DNA of 48,680 nucleotides, taken from positions 1-48,680 of the IMG/VR virus record IMGVR_UViG_3300028490_000012. One strand, written 5' to 3'. The stretch comes from a virus. Numbering within the stretch: position 1 is the stretch's first letter; every line of letters begins with the position of its first letter. The translations under genes were made by a program, and so were the position numbers. The notes beneath the pieces are model-generated. The model worked only from the letters and a program-made list of their open reading frames with translations. It was not told where the DNA came from and did no database searches. Shown here one piece after another: positions 39,873 to 46,669 of the stretch.

Positions 39873-39975
39873 TTAATTTCAATAAGTGTTTATGAAGGCA
39901 TAGTGAAAGATTGCAATCGTTCTTTGGGTACATGACCAGAGAAACTATGCCACCATAAACACTTATTGAAGTTAA
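39873..39975 (+). ncRNA. TTAA-stem RNA, copy 3, with acceptor-like inner stem
   Basis: TTAATTTCAATAAGTGTTTATG pairs with the mirror sequence ending TTGAAGTTAA, about 23 pairs. After a two-by-two internal loop, GGCATAG pairs CTATGCC followed by ACCA, like a tRNA acceptor end inside the stem. The apical part has CTTTGG/CCAGAG and no T-loop. Confidence 0.62.
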
Positions 39976-40305
39976 TTCAGAAGAATTAGTAAGTACCCTC
40001 AGATGTGCGTAGAGCACGTCTTGAGGTGACACTTCACAGTTATCGCTCTAAGAATTTAATAAAATTTTTAAAGGGGTGACTTGATATCCCATCCGTGAGC
40101 TTCGGCAAATAAAAAGATATCAAAAATCTTAACTGTGGTGGTTGAGTAGGTTATAGAAATTTACGCCTTAAGAATAATCAAGATTAAAGCTGAGTATAAT
40201 GTGAACTTCCTCAGTCCTCGGTTCATTAGGTGAAATGGACCTCTTTGGTAATGATAATATACAAATCAACATATTTATCAGAGGATTAACCACCCTCGAT
40301 TCTGT

Positions 40306-40381
40306 TCGGATATAGTTCAGTTGGTAGAACGCATGACTGTTAATCATGATGTCGGAGGTTCGAGTCCTTCTATCCGAGCCA
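40306..40381 (+). tRNA. tRNA-Asn(GTT)
   Basis: TCGGATA/TATCCGA acceptor, anticodon arm CATGA-CTGTTAA-TCATG, G73, CCA encoded. Confidence 0.95.
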
Positions 40382-40382
40382 A

Positions 40383-40416
40383 AGTTTAAATTAAGTTTAA
40401 AAGGTTATAATACCTT
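40383..40416 (+). promoter_or_regulatory. Phage promoter
   Basis: TTTAAATTAAGTTTAA precedes GTTATAAT (-10 at 40406-40411). The start would fall at the outer stem of the next RNA. Confidence 0.68.
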
Positions 40417-40421
40417 CTAAT

Positions 40422-40556
40422 TAGTTTCAAAGAGTATAAAGTATGACTAAATTGGTAAGTCAGGTGACGTGCACGGTTCGATTCCGTCTTGTTAAGCTTG
40501 TTGGGAGCTGTTGCCTTTGATGTCGGTTCGATTCCGACCTTTATGTTCTTTGAAGC
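40422..40556 (+). ncRNA. Nested tRNA-like RNA with two T-arms
   Basis: TTTCAAAGA...TATAAAG pairs CTTTATG...TCTTTGAAG. Read from TATAAAG it is a tRNA: D-arm GACT-AAATTGGTA-AGTC, T-arm GTCGG-TTCGATT-CCGAC and acceptor CTTTATG. The anticodon arm is replaced by AGGTGACG/TGTTGCCT holding a second T-arm, ACGG-TTCGATT-CCGT. So one tRNA 3' part lies inside another tRNA body. Confidence 0.55.
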
Positions 40557-40692
40557 CAATTTCGGTTGAGCTTCATTTAGTTGAATGTATATGGGTCGCA
40601 CCCAACTTCGAAAGAAGCTATAAACATTCCGTCCCTCAACGAGACGAAGACTTGGGGTTGTTTGGTAGTTCAACAATAAAAAACTACCACCA
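40557..40692 (+). other. Hairpin-rich spacer
   Basis: GAAGC/GCTTC, GGGTCGCACCC, GAATGT/ACATTC and GGTAGTT-CAACAATAAA-AACTACC hairpins follow each other. No gene seen. Confidence 0.3.
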
Positions 40693-40693
40693 T

Positions 40694-40787
40694 GGAGAGT
40701 TGTCCGAGTCAGGCTTATGGTGCTAGACTTGAAATCTAGTGAGGTGTGTCAAAAGCATCTCCGAGGGTTCGAATCCCTCACTCTCCT
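40694..40787 (+). tRNA. tRNA-Ser(TGA), no encoded CCA
   Basis: GGAGAGT/ACTCTCC acceptor, anticodon arm CTAGA-CTTGAAA-TCTAG, long variable arm, T-loop TTCGAAT. The 3' end reads TGCT instead of CCA, so it depends on a CCA-adding enzyme. Confidence 0.9.
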
Positions 40788-40895
40788 GCTCTATATTTAA
40801 CTTGCCTTCACGTGGCATAGAGTGTAAGTACCGAAAGGGAAACTAAAAGTTGAAAGAGGGATGCGAACTAATTAAATAACTTCAAGGAGTTATTT

Positions 40896-41558
40896 ATGTT
40901 CTATTATATTTACAAGATTACAAATACCATAAATGGTAAGATTTATGTTGGTGTTCATAAAACCAAAGATTTAGAAGACGGATATATGGGTTCTGGGAAA
41001 GTCCTAAATCGTGCGATTAAAAAGTACGGCTTAGAAAACTTCAAAAAGGAAATCATTCAAAAGTTTGATAATTCTGAGGATATGTTCAACGCTGAAATTC
41101 AACTCGTGAACGAGGAATTCGTTTCAAGAGAAGATACATATAATCTAAAAGTTGGTGGATATGGTGGTTTTGATTATATAAATGAACTTAGAAAAGATGA
41201 AGATTTTCTAGAAAAAGTAAAGAAATCTATTTCAGATGGTAAAAAATGTGGAATGGTTAGTAAAGGCTTCTCAGGAAAAACTCATTCAGAAGATACTAAA
41301 AAGAAAATGATTAGGACTAAAATAGCTAATCACGGAAGAGAAGTATTTGATACATTTTCTGGTAGGAAGCATTCAGAAGAAACAAAGGTAAAAATGTCAA
41401 AGGGTCAATATGGTAAACACGATGGTGAGAAAAATTCTCAATTCGGAACTATGTGGATTTACAACTTAGGAGAGAAACTAAGTAAAAAAATCAAAAAAGA
41501 TGAATTACCTTCTTATGAAAAGTTAGGTTGGCAGAAAGGTCGTAAAATCAAATTTTAG
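40896..41558 (+). CDS. GIY-YIG homing endonuclease
   Basis: 220 aa. YYIYKITNTINGKIYVGVH is a full GIY-YIG start, followed by GYMGSGKVLNRAIKKYG with the catalytic arginine helix. Two NUMOD-like SGKTHSEDTKKKM / SGRKHSEETKVKM repeats follow. The C-terminus has NSQFGTMWIYN, shared with the HNH protein at 45243. It sits between tRNA-Ser and tRNA-Met with AAGGAG upstream, a typical T4 Seg-like insertion site. Confidence 0.9.
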   Translation: MFYYIYKITNTINGKIYVGVHKTKDLEDGYMGSGKVLNRAIKKYGLENFKKEIIQKFDNSEDMFNAEIQLVNEEFVSREDTYNLKVGGYGGFDYINELRKDEDFLEKVKKSISDGKKCGMVSKGFSGKTHSEDTKKKMIRTKIANHGREVFDTFSGRKHSEETKVKMSKGQYGKHDGEKNSQFGTMWIYNLGEKLSKKIKKDELPSYEKLGWQKGRKIKF

Positions 41559-41631
41559 GGCGTGTGTCTTAATGGTAGAGAAACAAGCTCATAACTTGTC
41601 TGCGGAGGTTCGATTCCTCCCTCGCCCACCA
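41558..41631 (+). tRNA. tRNA-Met(CAT)
   Basis: GGGCGTG/CTCGCCC acceptor with one mismatch, anticodon arm ACAAG-CTCATAA-CTTGT, CCA encoded. Elongator Met or, if C34 is lysidinylated, Ile. Its first base is the last base of the endonuclease stop codon. Confidence 0.9.
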
Positions 41632-41669
41632 TGAAAAAGAAATTTAAAATTTGTTTAAAATTTGTTTAA

Positions 41670-41710
41670 AATTTAAGCAAACTTTAAGTGAAATTTAGTT
41701 ATAATAACGG
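41670..41710 (+). promoter_or_regulatory. Phage promoter of the large-RNA region
   Basis: TTTAAGCAAACTTTAAG precedes GTTATAAT (-10 at 41700-41705). It drives the hairpin, tRNA-like and structured RNAs up to about 43.8 kb. Confidence 0.75.
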
Positions 41711-41737
41711 TACTTAAAAATAAAACTTTAAAAAGTT

Positions 41738-41781
41738 TTTAAAGAGAGAAGAGAGCCTTTCAACAAGCTTCTCTCTTTAAA
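41738..41781 (+). ncRNA. Perfect 14-pair hairpin at transcript start
   Basis: TTTAAAGAGAGAAG and CTTCTCTCTTTAAA enclose a 16-base loop. No U-run follows. The next bases (AAAGACTTTCAAG) can pair with CTTGTCAAGTCTTT near 42115, so the hairpin may cap the 5' end of a long structured transcript. Confidence 0.5.
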
Positions 41782-41836
41782 GACTTTCAAGTGGTTTAGC
41801 TGACTACTTGGTCTTAGTTTAGAAAGAGTATCTCCT

Positions 41837-41908
41837 GACGGTATGGTGTAATCGGTAACATATCTGGTGCGAAACTTGAATATGTAGGTTCGAGTCCTAC
41901 TGCGGTCG
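41837..41908 (+). tRNA. tRNA-like gene, anticodon unclear
   Basis: GACGGTA/TGCGGTC acceptor with one mismatch, D-arm GTGT-AATCGGTA-ACAT, T-arm GTAGG-TTCGAGT-CCTAC. The anticodon arm TCTGG-TGCGAAA-CTTGA is poorly paired; the anticodon could be GCG or CGA. No CCA is encoded. Confidence 0.6.
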
Positions 41909-41923
41909 CTTGAATGGAGAGAA

Positions 41924-41974
41924 ATGAAAAACGATGAACAAAAACTTCTGATTGCGCATGAAGAAGTTCAGTAA
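41924..41974 (+). CDS. Very short ORF (16 codons)
   Basis: MKNDEQKLLIAHEEVQ with GGAGAGAA upstream, between a tRNA-like gene and the structured RNA. It may be a leader peptide like others here; support is the ribosome site only. Confidence 0.35.
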   Translation: MKNDEQKLLIAHEEVQ

Positions 41975-42079
41975 ATCGGAACGAATGGATAATGGTAAAT
42001 GCTGGTTGCGGGAGCAACATAAGCGATCACCCAATTTGGAAGCTTCAGTAGCTGGTTGCTTCCTAAGAACTTTTTAATG

Positions 42080-42660
42080 AATACATAGATTGATTGTTTA
42101 AAAAACTTGTCAAGTCTTTCAAAATGTGTATTCTTTAAAGGGTTCTCACTTTAGTCAATATAAAACGGTCAGGTGTTAAAGCCAGAACGAGAATAAAGTT
42201 GGTGTTTAACGGTGAAACGACTCTTTCGGCTGTGTATGGTCGTTAAGATAGTCTTGGCAACAAGGTGAAAGGTGCGGTGGAACGTATCGGGTTGGCTTCT
42301 TCGGGAGTTGGTCAGTAAGTACGCAAAATAGACGACTAACGTGTCATGCGTAAAGACTTCATCAAGGTGGAGTTCAAAATGAACGTCGGAGTACGAAAAA
42401 AGGCAGATGGGTAACACTGATGACAGCCTGATTCTCGCAAGGAATCTAGTACACGCAAAATTCGGAAGAATAGAAAAGTCGAATCTGTAGTTCTTTTGTC
42501 CAAGTGGTAACACACGAGGGCTTGAGTTCAGTTTTTAGAGAAAAAGGTCGTTGGGCTGAGTATCTTTAATAATGGTGAAAGTAGTCTGTTAGACAAAATC
42601 ACAAGAGGTGGGAAGCATCTCGTAGGGCAAAACCTTACGGAACTTCTGAAGGAGCCCATC
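42080..42660 (+). ncRNA. Large structured RNA candidate, part 1
   Basis: About 580 bases without a convincing ORF but with many stable elements: GTTCT/AGAAC, TTAACG/CGTTAA, CTTC-TTCG-GGAG, GATTC-TC-GCAA-GG-AATC, CGTAGG-GCAAAA-CCTTACG. Base composition is richer in G than the coding DNA. Phage tRNA arrays are known sites of giant ornate RNAs such as GOLLD and ROOL; I cannot confirm membership. Confidence 0.5.
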
Positions 42661-42665
42661 TCTCC

Positions 42666-42739
42666 AATCTATTAGCTTAATGGTAGAGCATTTGAATTTT
42701 TAATCAAACGGTTGAGGGTTTCAATACCCTCATAGAAAC
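42666..42739 (+). tRNA. Degenerate tRNA-Lys(TTT)-like gene
   Basis: TAGCTTAATGGTAGAGC D-arm is canonical. The anticodon arm TTTGA-ATTTTTAA-TCAAA has an eight-base loop, the T-loop is also eight bases (GAGGG-TTTCAATA-CCCTC), the acceptor pairs only at TCTAT/ATAGA, and no CCA is encoded. Confidence 0.55.
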
Positions 42740-42744
42740 TAAAA

Positions 42745-43440
42745 CGCAAAGACTCCTTCACTGACACTTGAAAGTGGCTTAAGACCTCCCCGCAATGTGG
42801 GAATGAGGTTTGTGGAAACTCGCAAGGTGGAAACAATTTAAAGGAAAGCAAGGTTTTCTCGCAAGGATTAACTGCTCGCAAGGCAGAACTAAATGGAACT
42901 TTAGAGTAGAGTGTCAGGATGCAAGAAATGCTACTTGTTGGCGAAAGCCTAAACAAAAGCAGTCACGGTTGATACGAACAGAAATGGTCGTGGATAAATT
43001 CGGGAACCAAATAATCCGGACAAAGGCAATCACTAGAGGGAATAATCTCATCCCGATAAAAGTAAATCTTAGGATTTATTCAAAGATGAAAGTAGAAGTT
43101 TCAGCGTCTGGACGTGTTTTCAGGTAAGACTTCTATTATGCACGCACTGGCTGAAAGTGTAGGACGGATCAACTCCGACTTCTTTGAATAAGTTCTTTGA
43201 ACTTGAATATTGAACGAAATAAATCGCAAATGTACCTGACGGGGGAGCTAACGCAAGACACGGTCAGGCTAAGTCGGAATAGATCTCACAGAAGTCGCTC
43301 TTCTATTGAGTCCTTACGAAGCATTCTTAGAGCTAACTATGTGCATCTATGGTTAGTGCTCACGTTATTTGTTTCGTTCAGTATTTACTAACTGAAGATA
43401 CTAATATCTCAAAATTAGTAGTGAACAATGGGCGAGTAAA
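42745..43440 (+). ncRNA. Large structured RNA candidate, part 2
   Basis: About 700 bases with CACT-TGAA-AGTG, CCTC..GAGG, CTGC-TC-GCAA-G-GCAG, GGC-GAAA-GCC, GGGA-ATAATCTCA-TCCC and TAAATC-TTAG-GATTTA hairpins. The motif CTCGCAAGG occurs three times here and once in part 1. Open frames across it have unnatural composition for this genome. Together with part 1 it may be one very long RNA. Confidence 0.5.
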
Positions 43441-43539
43441 GTCTACCTAAAATTCTACTTAATGGATTGTAAATCAAACTTAGTGGAAGGCGTTGTATCC
43501 TTCTGCGAACTTCCGAGGGTATATAACCTCGGAAATGTG

Positions 43540-43615
43540 TAGCTGGTGGTGGGTAGGTATCCAAGGGAGTCTCATAAGCTCCATCAACATAGTTCAATTC
43601 TATGACGAGCAACCA
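43540..43615 (+). tRNA. tRNA-Met(CAT)-like with unmatched acceptor
   Basis: Anticodon arm GGAGT-CTCATAA-GCTCC, T-arm CATAG-TTCAATT-CTATG and 3' ACGAGCA-A-CCA are normal. The bases upstream of the D region do not pair with ACGAGCA, and a strong TCCGAGG/CCTCGGA hairpin sits there. Degenerate or dependent on another RNA for its 5' strand. Confidence 0.5.
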
Positions 43616-43622
43616 AAAACGA

Positions 43623-43697
43623 TGCGGGGTAGAAGATTGGTAATTCGTTGGGCTCATAACCCAAAGTATGGTGGTTCGATTCCATCCCCCGCAACCA
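43623..43697 (+). tRNA. tRNA-Met(CAT)
   Basis: TGCGGGG/CCCCGCA perfect acceptor, anticodon arm TTGGG-CTCATAA-CCCAA, T-loop TTCGATT, CCA encoded. The first pair is T-A rather than the initiator C-A mismatch. Confidence 0.92.
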
Positions 43698-43703
43698 AAT
43701 TAT

Positions 43704-43828
43704 GCCTTTGTAGCTCAGTGGTTAGAGCAGTCCCCCGTTGTGTGGATGTTAGTGCAAGTTGATGAATCGGTTGCAAACGATTTTGATATAATTCTTGTGG
43801 CGTTGGTTCGAATCCAACCTCAGGCACA
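43704..43828 (+). ncRNA. Expanded tRNA-like RNA, possibly Cys
   Basis: D-arm GCTC-AGTGGTTA-GAGC and T-arm GTTGG-TTCGAAT-CCAAC are normal, and GCCT/AGGC can pair at the ends. Between D-arm and an AATCG-(G)TTGCAAA-CGATT arm (anticodon GCA) lie about 34 extra bases, and about 20 more precede the T-arm. The 3' end is ACA. An insertion or intron-like element is likely. Confidence 0.5.
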
Positions 43829-43831
43829 TTA

Positions 43832-43878
43832 GATCAATACTAAGAATATAATGTATCCTTAATATTGGTCTTTTTATG
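43832..43878 (+). terminator. Intrinsic terminator
   Basis: AGATCAATA-C-TAAG pairs CTTA-A-TATTGGTCT with G-U pairs and is followed by TTTTT. Ends the transcript of the large structured RNAs. Confidence 0.75.
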
Positions 43879-43879
43879 T

Positions 43880-44500
43880 AGTATTTTAAGTCCGTGGGTC
43901 AAATTAGAACATATGATAACTAATTTGGATGATGACACTAAGAATTATAAAATCTACACTTGAACAATCGATGTCGGAATATCGAGTTGAATACCTCAGT
44001 AATTAGGGTAATATCCGTCTCTAGGAAAATGTCAATAAGTTCAGGCTATATCAATAAGATTTCTAAGAAGTTTTATTGCTGTAGCTAATCGTTAAGTCTG
44101 TCAGAGACTAGATTAATAAGGTGGTTTGAGGTATCTGAATAGTCCAAAACCCAAAGAAAATGGTACCAAATTCGTTGCAGTACGAAAAATAAATATCGCT
44201 GGTGTGTGAAACAAAACATGGACTCTCTGATTTGAGTCGGGAAAGCCTAAAACTTTCCGCAGTGGCCAAAATATGATCTGATGTGATATCATCATCGGTT
44301 GAACACCGAGTTAGGTCGCCAATACTTTTGAAGTGCTATCTTAGGATGGTTCTTTGAAGGCATTCAAAAAGTAACGAAAATGGAACACCTCGATGGAGTG
44401 AGGTATTAGTGGAAGGGGCGTGCACGCCACGGAAGACATTAAGTTGTGTATTTTATAAAGCGTCAAGATAAATATTCCTCTGGTAGGTAGCTTTATAATC
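43880..44500 (+). other. Structured non-coding stretch
   Basis: No ORF or full tRNA. Hairpins include GACTC/GAGTC, GGAAAG-CCTAAAA-CTTTCC, TCGG-TTGAACA-CCGA (Phe-like anticodon arm), ACCTC/GAGGT and GGCGTGCACGCC. It lies after a terminator with no promoter I recognise, and precedes tRNA-Leu(TAA). Confidence 0.35.
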
Positions 44501-44503
44501 TGT

Positions 44504-44581
44504 GCGTCCATAGTGCAATCGGTAGGAGACAAGGGACTTAAAATCCCAACAGTGTGGGTTCGAGTCCCACTGGACGTACCA
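44504..44581 (+). tRNA. tRNA-Leu(TAA)
   Basis: GCGTCCA/TGGACGT acceptor, anticodon loop CTTAAAA, T-arm GTGGG-TTCGAGT-CCCAC, CCA encoded. Variable region is short for a Leu tRNA. Confidence 0.88.
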
Positions 44582-44593
44582 AATAAAATTCAT

Positions 44594-44668
44594 GCGTCTG
44601 TAGCCCAGAGGTGAGGCAATTGGTTTAGAACCATAAATCTGAGGGTTCGAATCCCTCCAGGCGTACCA
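44594..44668 (+). tRNA. tRNA-Leu(TAG) with weak anticodon stem
   Basis: GCGTCTG/CAGGCGT acceptor, loop TTTAGAA, T-arm GAGGG-TTCGAAT-CCCTC, CCA encoded. The anticodon stem ATTGG/CCATA has only three pairs. Confidence 0.82.
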
Positions 44669-44682
44669 CGAAAGAAGAAAAA

Positions 44683-44946
44683 ATGAAAGATACAAAAGAA
44701 AGAAAACAAGGTAAATATTCTGAGGAATATTCTAAGATTGTGAACGGTGTAAAAGTTCAAATCAAGGAAGAAACTATTGTCGGAAGAGATTTCGAAATTA
44801 TGAGTTTCTCAAGAGATTATAACCCAGCAGTCCCAAGTTCCACTAATATTTTTATGGAAAGTGGTGTAACAATTGAATGGAATGAAATTATCAGAGATAA
44901 TGCCAAAAACATTATTGATAGAATCCCTCATTCAAAAACATTCTAG
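44683..44946 (+). CDS. Small hypothetical protein in tRNA array
   Basis: 87 aa with AAGAAGAAAAA upstream. Lysine/glutamate-rich N-terminus, then GRDFEIMSFSRDYNPAVP. No family recognised. Short gene wedged between two tRNA-Leu genes. Confidence 0.65.
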   Translation: MKDTKERKQGKYSEEYSKIVNGVKVQIKEETIVGRDFEIMSFSRDYNPAVPSSTNIFMESGVTIEWNEIIRDNAKNIIDRIPHSKTF

Positions 44947-44957
44947 ACGAAGAATGT

Positions 44958-45033
44958 GCGTAGGTGATCCAAAGGTAGAGGTGCTAGATTCAAAATCTAG
45001 ATGTTGAGGGTTCGATCCCCTCTCTACGCACCA
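44958..45033 (+). tRNA. tRNA-Leu(CAA)
   Basis: GCGTAGG/TCTACGC acceptor, anticodon arm CTAGA-TTCAAAA-TCTAG, T-arm GAGGG-TTCGATC-CCCTC, CCA encoded. Confidence 0.9.
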
Positions 45034-45051
45034 TGAAATTAACAAAATGAT

Positions 45052-45129
45052 GCACGTGTAGTCCAATCGGCAGGAGACGCTTGGCTAAGAACCAAGACAG
45101 TGGAGGTTCGAATCCTCTCACGTGTACCA
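45052..45129 (+). tRNA. tRNA-Leu(AAG)
   Basis: GCACGTG/CACGTGT acceptor, anticodon arm CTTGG-CTAAGAA-CCAAG, T-loop TTCGAAT, CCA encoded. An A at position 34 of a Leu tRNA is unusual in bacteria, where GAG normally reads CUU. Confidence 0.88.
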
Positions 45130-45137
45130 AAAATTTT

Positions 45138-45214
45138 GGAAAGTTCCCATAATGGTATTGGAGCTGGTTGCTAACCAGTCGGGTGTAAAAGCCTTCGGGG
45201 TTCTAGGAACTTAG
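45138..45214 (+). pseudogene. Truncated or altered tRNA-Ser(GCT)
   Basis: GGAAAGT, D-arm with TAATGG, and anticodon arm CTGG-TTGCTAA-CCAG match the intact Ser(GCT) at 45984. The sequence breaks off in the T-arm at GGGGTTC, followed by TAGGAACTTAG and the homing endonuclease gene. No CCA. AAGTTCC/GGAACTT can still close the RNA. Confidence 0.65.
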
Positions 45215-45242
45215 TAATTAAATAACTTCATAAGGAGTTATT

Positions 45243-45992
45243 ATGAATTACAAAAAAGTTTACGATCAAATTATAGAAAAAAGACAGAAAGACCCAATTA
45301 ATGAGGGTTATTCAGAAAAACATCATATTCTTCCAAGAAGTTTAGGTGGTTCTGATAACCCTGACAATTTGGTCAGATTATCTGCTCGTGAACATTTCAT
45401 TTGTCATTATTTGCTTGCAAAGATGTACGAAAGAGAAACTAACGAGTGGTATAGAATGAACCATGCTTTTATGATGATGAAATCCGAAAGTGTGTTTAAT
45501 TCTAGATATTTCAATTCCAGATTATATGAGGCACTGAAAGGTGACTTTTCTTCTGTTATGAGTTTTGCTCAAAAAGGAAAGAAAAATTCACAATACGGGA
45601 CTTGCTGGATTTGTAATTTGGATAATCAAGTTAAGAAAATTCCAAATGAAGATTTAGTGATTTGGTTGAACAAAGGTTGGATCAAGGGACGTACTATACC
45701 GAAACCATCAATTTTGAAGGATGTGAGAAAAATAATCCGTAAAAATGATACTCTTGCCAAACGAGAAAAAATTAGAAAAGATAAAAAAGAAGAACTAGAA
45801 AAACAAAACATTGAAATGGTGAATGAAAATGTTAAGATTTATTCTGAACATTTCATAATATATGAAAAGTATGGATTTAAAAAATTCGTAGAAATTACGG
45901 GTTATGAATTCTCTCTTGAAAATTTAGTATCTCAATTTTCGAAATATGTTCAGGAATTTGTTCCGCAAAGTAGGATAAAAAGGGGAAAATGA
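45243..45992 (+). CDS. HNH homing endonuclease
   Basis: 249 aa. SEKHHILPRSLGGSDNPDNLVRLSAREHFICHYLL is a complete HNH core (HH, N, H). Around residue 115 NSQYGTCWICN and the following WLNKGWIKGR repeat the C-terminal motif of the GIY-YIG protein at 40896. The rest is basic and helical, for DNA binding. It lies between a broken and an intact tRNA-Ser(GCT), suggesting that the insertion duplicated or replaced tRNA sequence. Its stop overlaps the intact tRNA. Confidence 0.88.
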   Translation: MNYKKVYDQIIEKRQKDPINEGYSEKHHILPRSLGGSDNPDNLVRLSAREHFICHYLLAKMYERETNEWYRMNHAFMMMKSESVFNSRYFNSRLYEALKGDFSSVMSFAQKGKKNSQYGTCWICNLDNQVKKIPNEDLVIWLNKGWIKGRTIPKPSILKDVRKIIRKNDTLAKREKIRKDKKEELEKQNIEMVNENVKIYSEHFIIYEKYGFKKFVEITGYEFSLENLVSQFSKYVQEFVPQSRIKRGK

Positions 45993-46070
45993 TCTAAGAT
46001 GGTTCTTAGGCTCGGTTGCTAACTGAAGGGTGTCGAAAGGCATGGGGTTCAATTCCTCCGTTTTCCGCCA
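45984..46070 (+). tRNA. tRNA-Ser(GCT)
   Basis: GGAAAAT/GTTTTCC acceptor, loop TTGCTAA, long variable arm, T-loop TTCAATT, G73 and CCA as expected for Ser. Starts inside the end of the endonuclease gene. Confidence 0.88.
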
Positions 46071-46076
46071 AAATTT

Positions 46077-46164
46077 GGAAGATTGACAGAACGGTAATGT
46101 GCCTCCTTGGAAAGGAGAGTCTGGTTAATAGCCTGAGTGGGTTCAACTCCCATGTCTTCCGCCA
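46077..46164 (+). tRNA. tRNA-Ser(GGA)
   Basis: GGAAGAT/GTCTTCC acceptor, anticodon arm CCTCC-TTGGAAA-GGAGA, long variable arm, G73 and CCA. Confidence 0.93.
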
Positions 46165-46197
46165 AACATAAAATTATAAAAATAAAAAGGTTACAAA

Positions 46198-46524
46198 ATG
46201 AGAAAAGAATTTGATAGAATTGCTAGAGAGTATTTCGGTAAGAGTGTAGATTTAGATAAACTATTTCAGACATTTAAGACTTCACAAAATTGGGACAGAT
46301 TACATCCAGTTGAAGACAAATCTAAAGAAAGAAAATCGAATGAAACTGTTGGTTTCTTTGAATCATTATTTGATTCGGTTAAGTATAACCCAAAACCATC
46401 AAAAAAGTTCTATGAATTGAAAAATCCAGTGAACCAAGATAACACGGAAGGATATATAGCGTTCTTAAAGAGAATGTTATCTCTATCTAAAGACGAAAAT
46501 TATAAACATTTAAACTTTATTTAA
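46198..46524 (+). CDS. Hypothetical protein
   Basis: 108 aa, start after AAAAAGGTTACAAA. Basic and polar, with EYFGKSVDLDKLFQTFK and a C-terminal LKRMLSLSKDENYK. No family recognised. Last gene before the Lys tRNA promoter. Confidence 0.7.
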   Translation: MRKEFDRIAREYFGKSVDLDKLFQTFKTSQNWDRLHPVEDKSKERKSNETVGFFESLFDSVKYNPKPSKKFYELKNPVNQDNTEGYIAFLKRMLSLSKDENYKHLNFI

Positions 46525-46535
46525 AAAAGTTTGAA

Positions 46536-46576
46536 CTTTAAGCTAACTTTAAGTAACATTTAGCTATAATAGACGT
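46536..46576 (+). promoter_or_regulatory. Phage promoter of tRNA-Lys group
   Basis: TTTAAGCTAACTTTAAG precedes GCTATAAT (-10 at 46565-46570), the same core as the promoters at 25484 and 25600. Confidence 0.8.
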
Positions 46577-46636
46577 ATAAATAAAAAGTTAAGTATTAAA
46601 TAACTTCACTTAAACATTAAAATAAAAGGATAACTT

Positions 46637-46669
46637 ATGAAACACGCGAAAATCATAGGTGCTCGTTAG
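46637..46669 (+). CDS. Ten-codon leader ORF
   Basis: MKHAKIIGAR after AAAAGGATAACTT, again behind an ATTAAATAACTTCA element. Followed by a hairpin that reaches into tRNA-Lys. Fits the pattern of short translated leaders before tRNA groups. Confidence 0.45.
   Translation: MKHAKIIGAR

Larger units (their letters stand above)
39332..40048 (+). ncRNA. Possible large structured RNA
   Basis: GAGCGATGTTAGTGA at 39332-39346 can pair with TCACAGTTATCGCTC at 40034-40048, closing about 700 bases with no convincing ORF. Inside are tRNA-like arms, two TTAA-stem RNAs and many local hairpins. Whether this is one large RNA or a string of small ones cannot be decided by eye. Confidence 0.35.

Noticed and set aside
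39945-39955. ACCAGAGAAAC resembling hairpin-ribozyme loop B
   Set aside because: The other strand and the loop A partner are absent; the bases are explained by the CTTTGG/CCAGAG stem.
41738-41781. Intrinsic terminator
   Set aside because: The 14-pair hairpin is strong but no U-run follows, and it lies right after a promoter.
42169-42513. Minus-strand open frame in the structured region
   Set aside because: No ribosome site and unusual composition; all accepted genes are on the + strand.
42810-43127. 105 aa open frame in the large structured RNA
   Set aside because: Rich in Trp, Arg and Cys, unlike the phage proteome, with no ribosome site; its bases follow hairpin logic instead.
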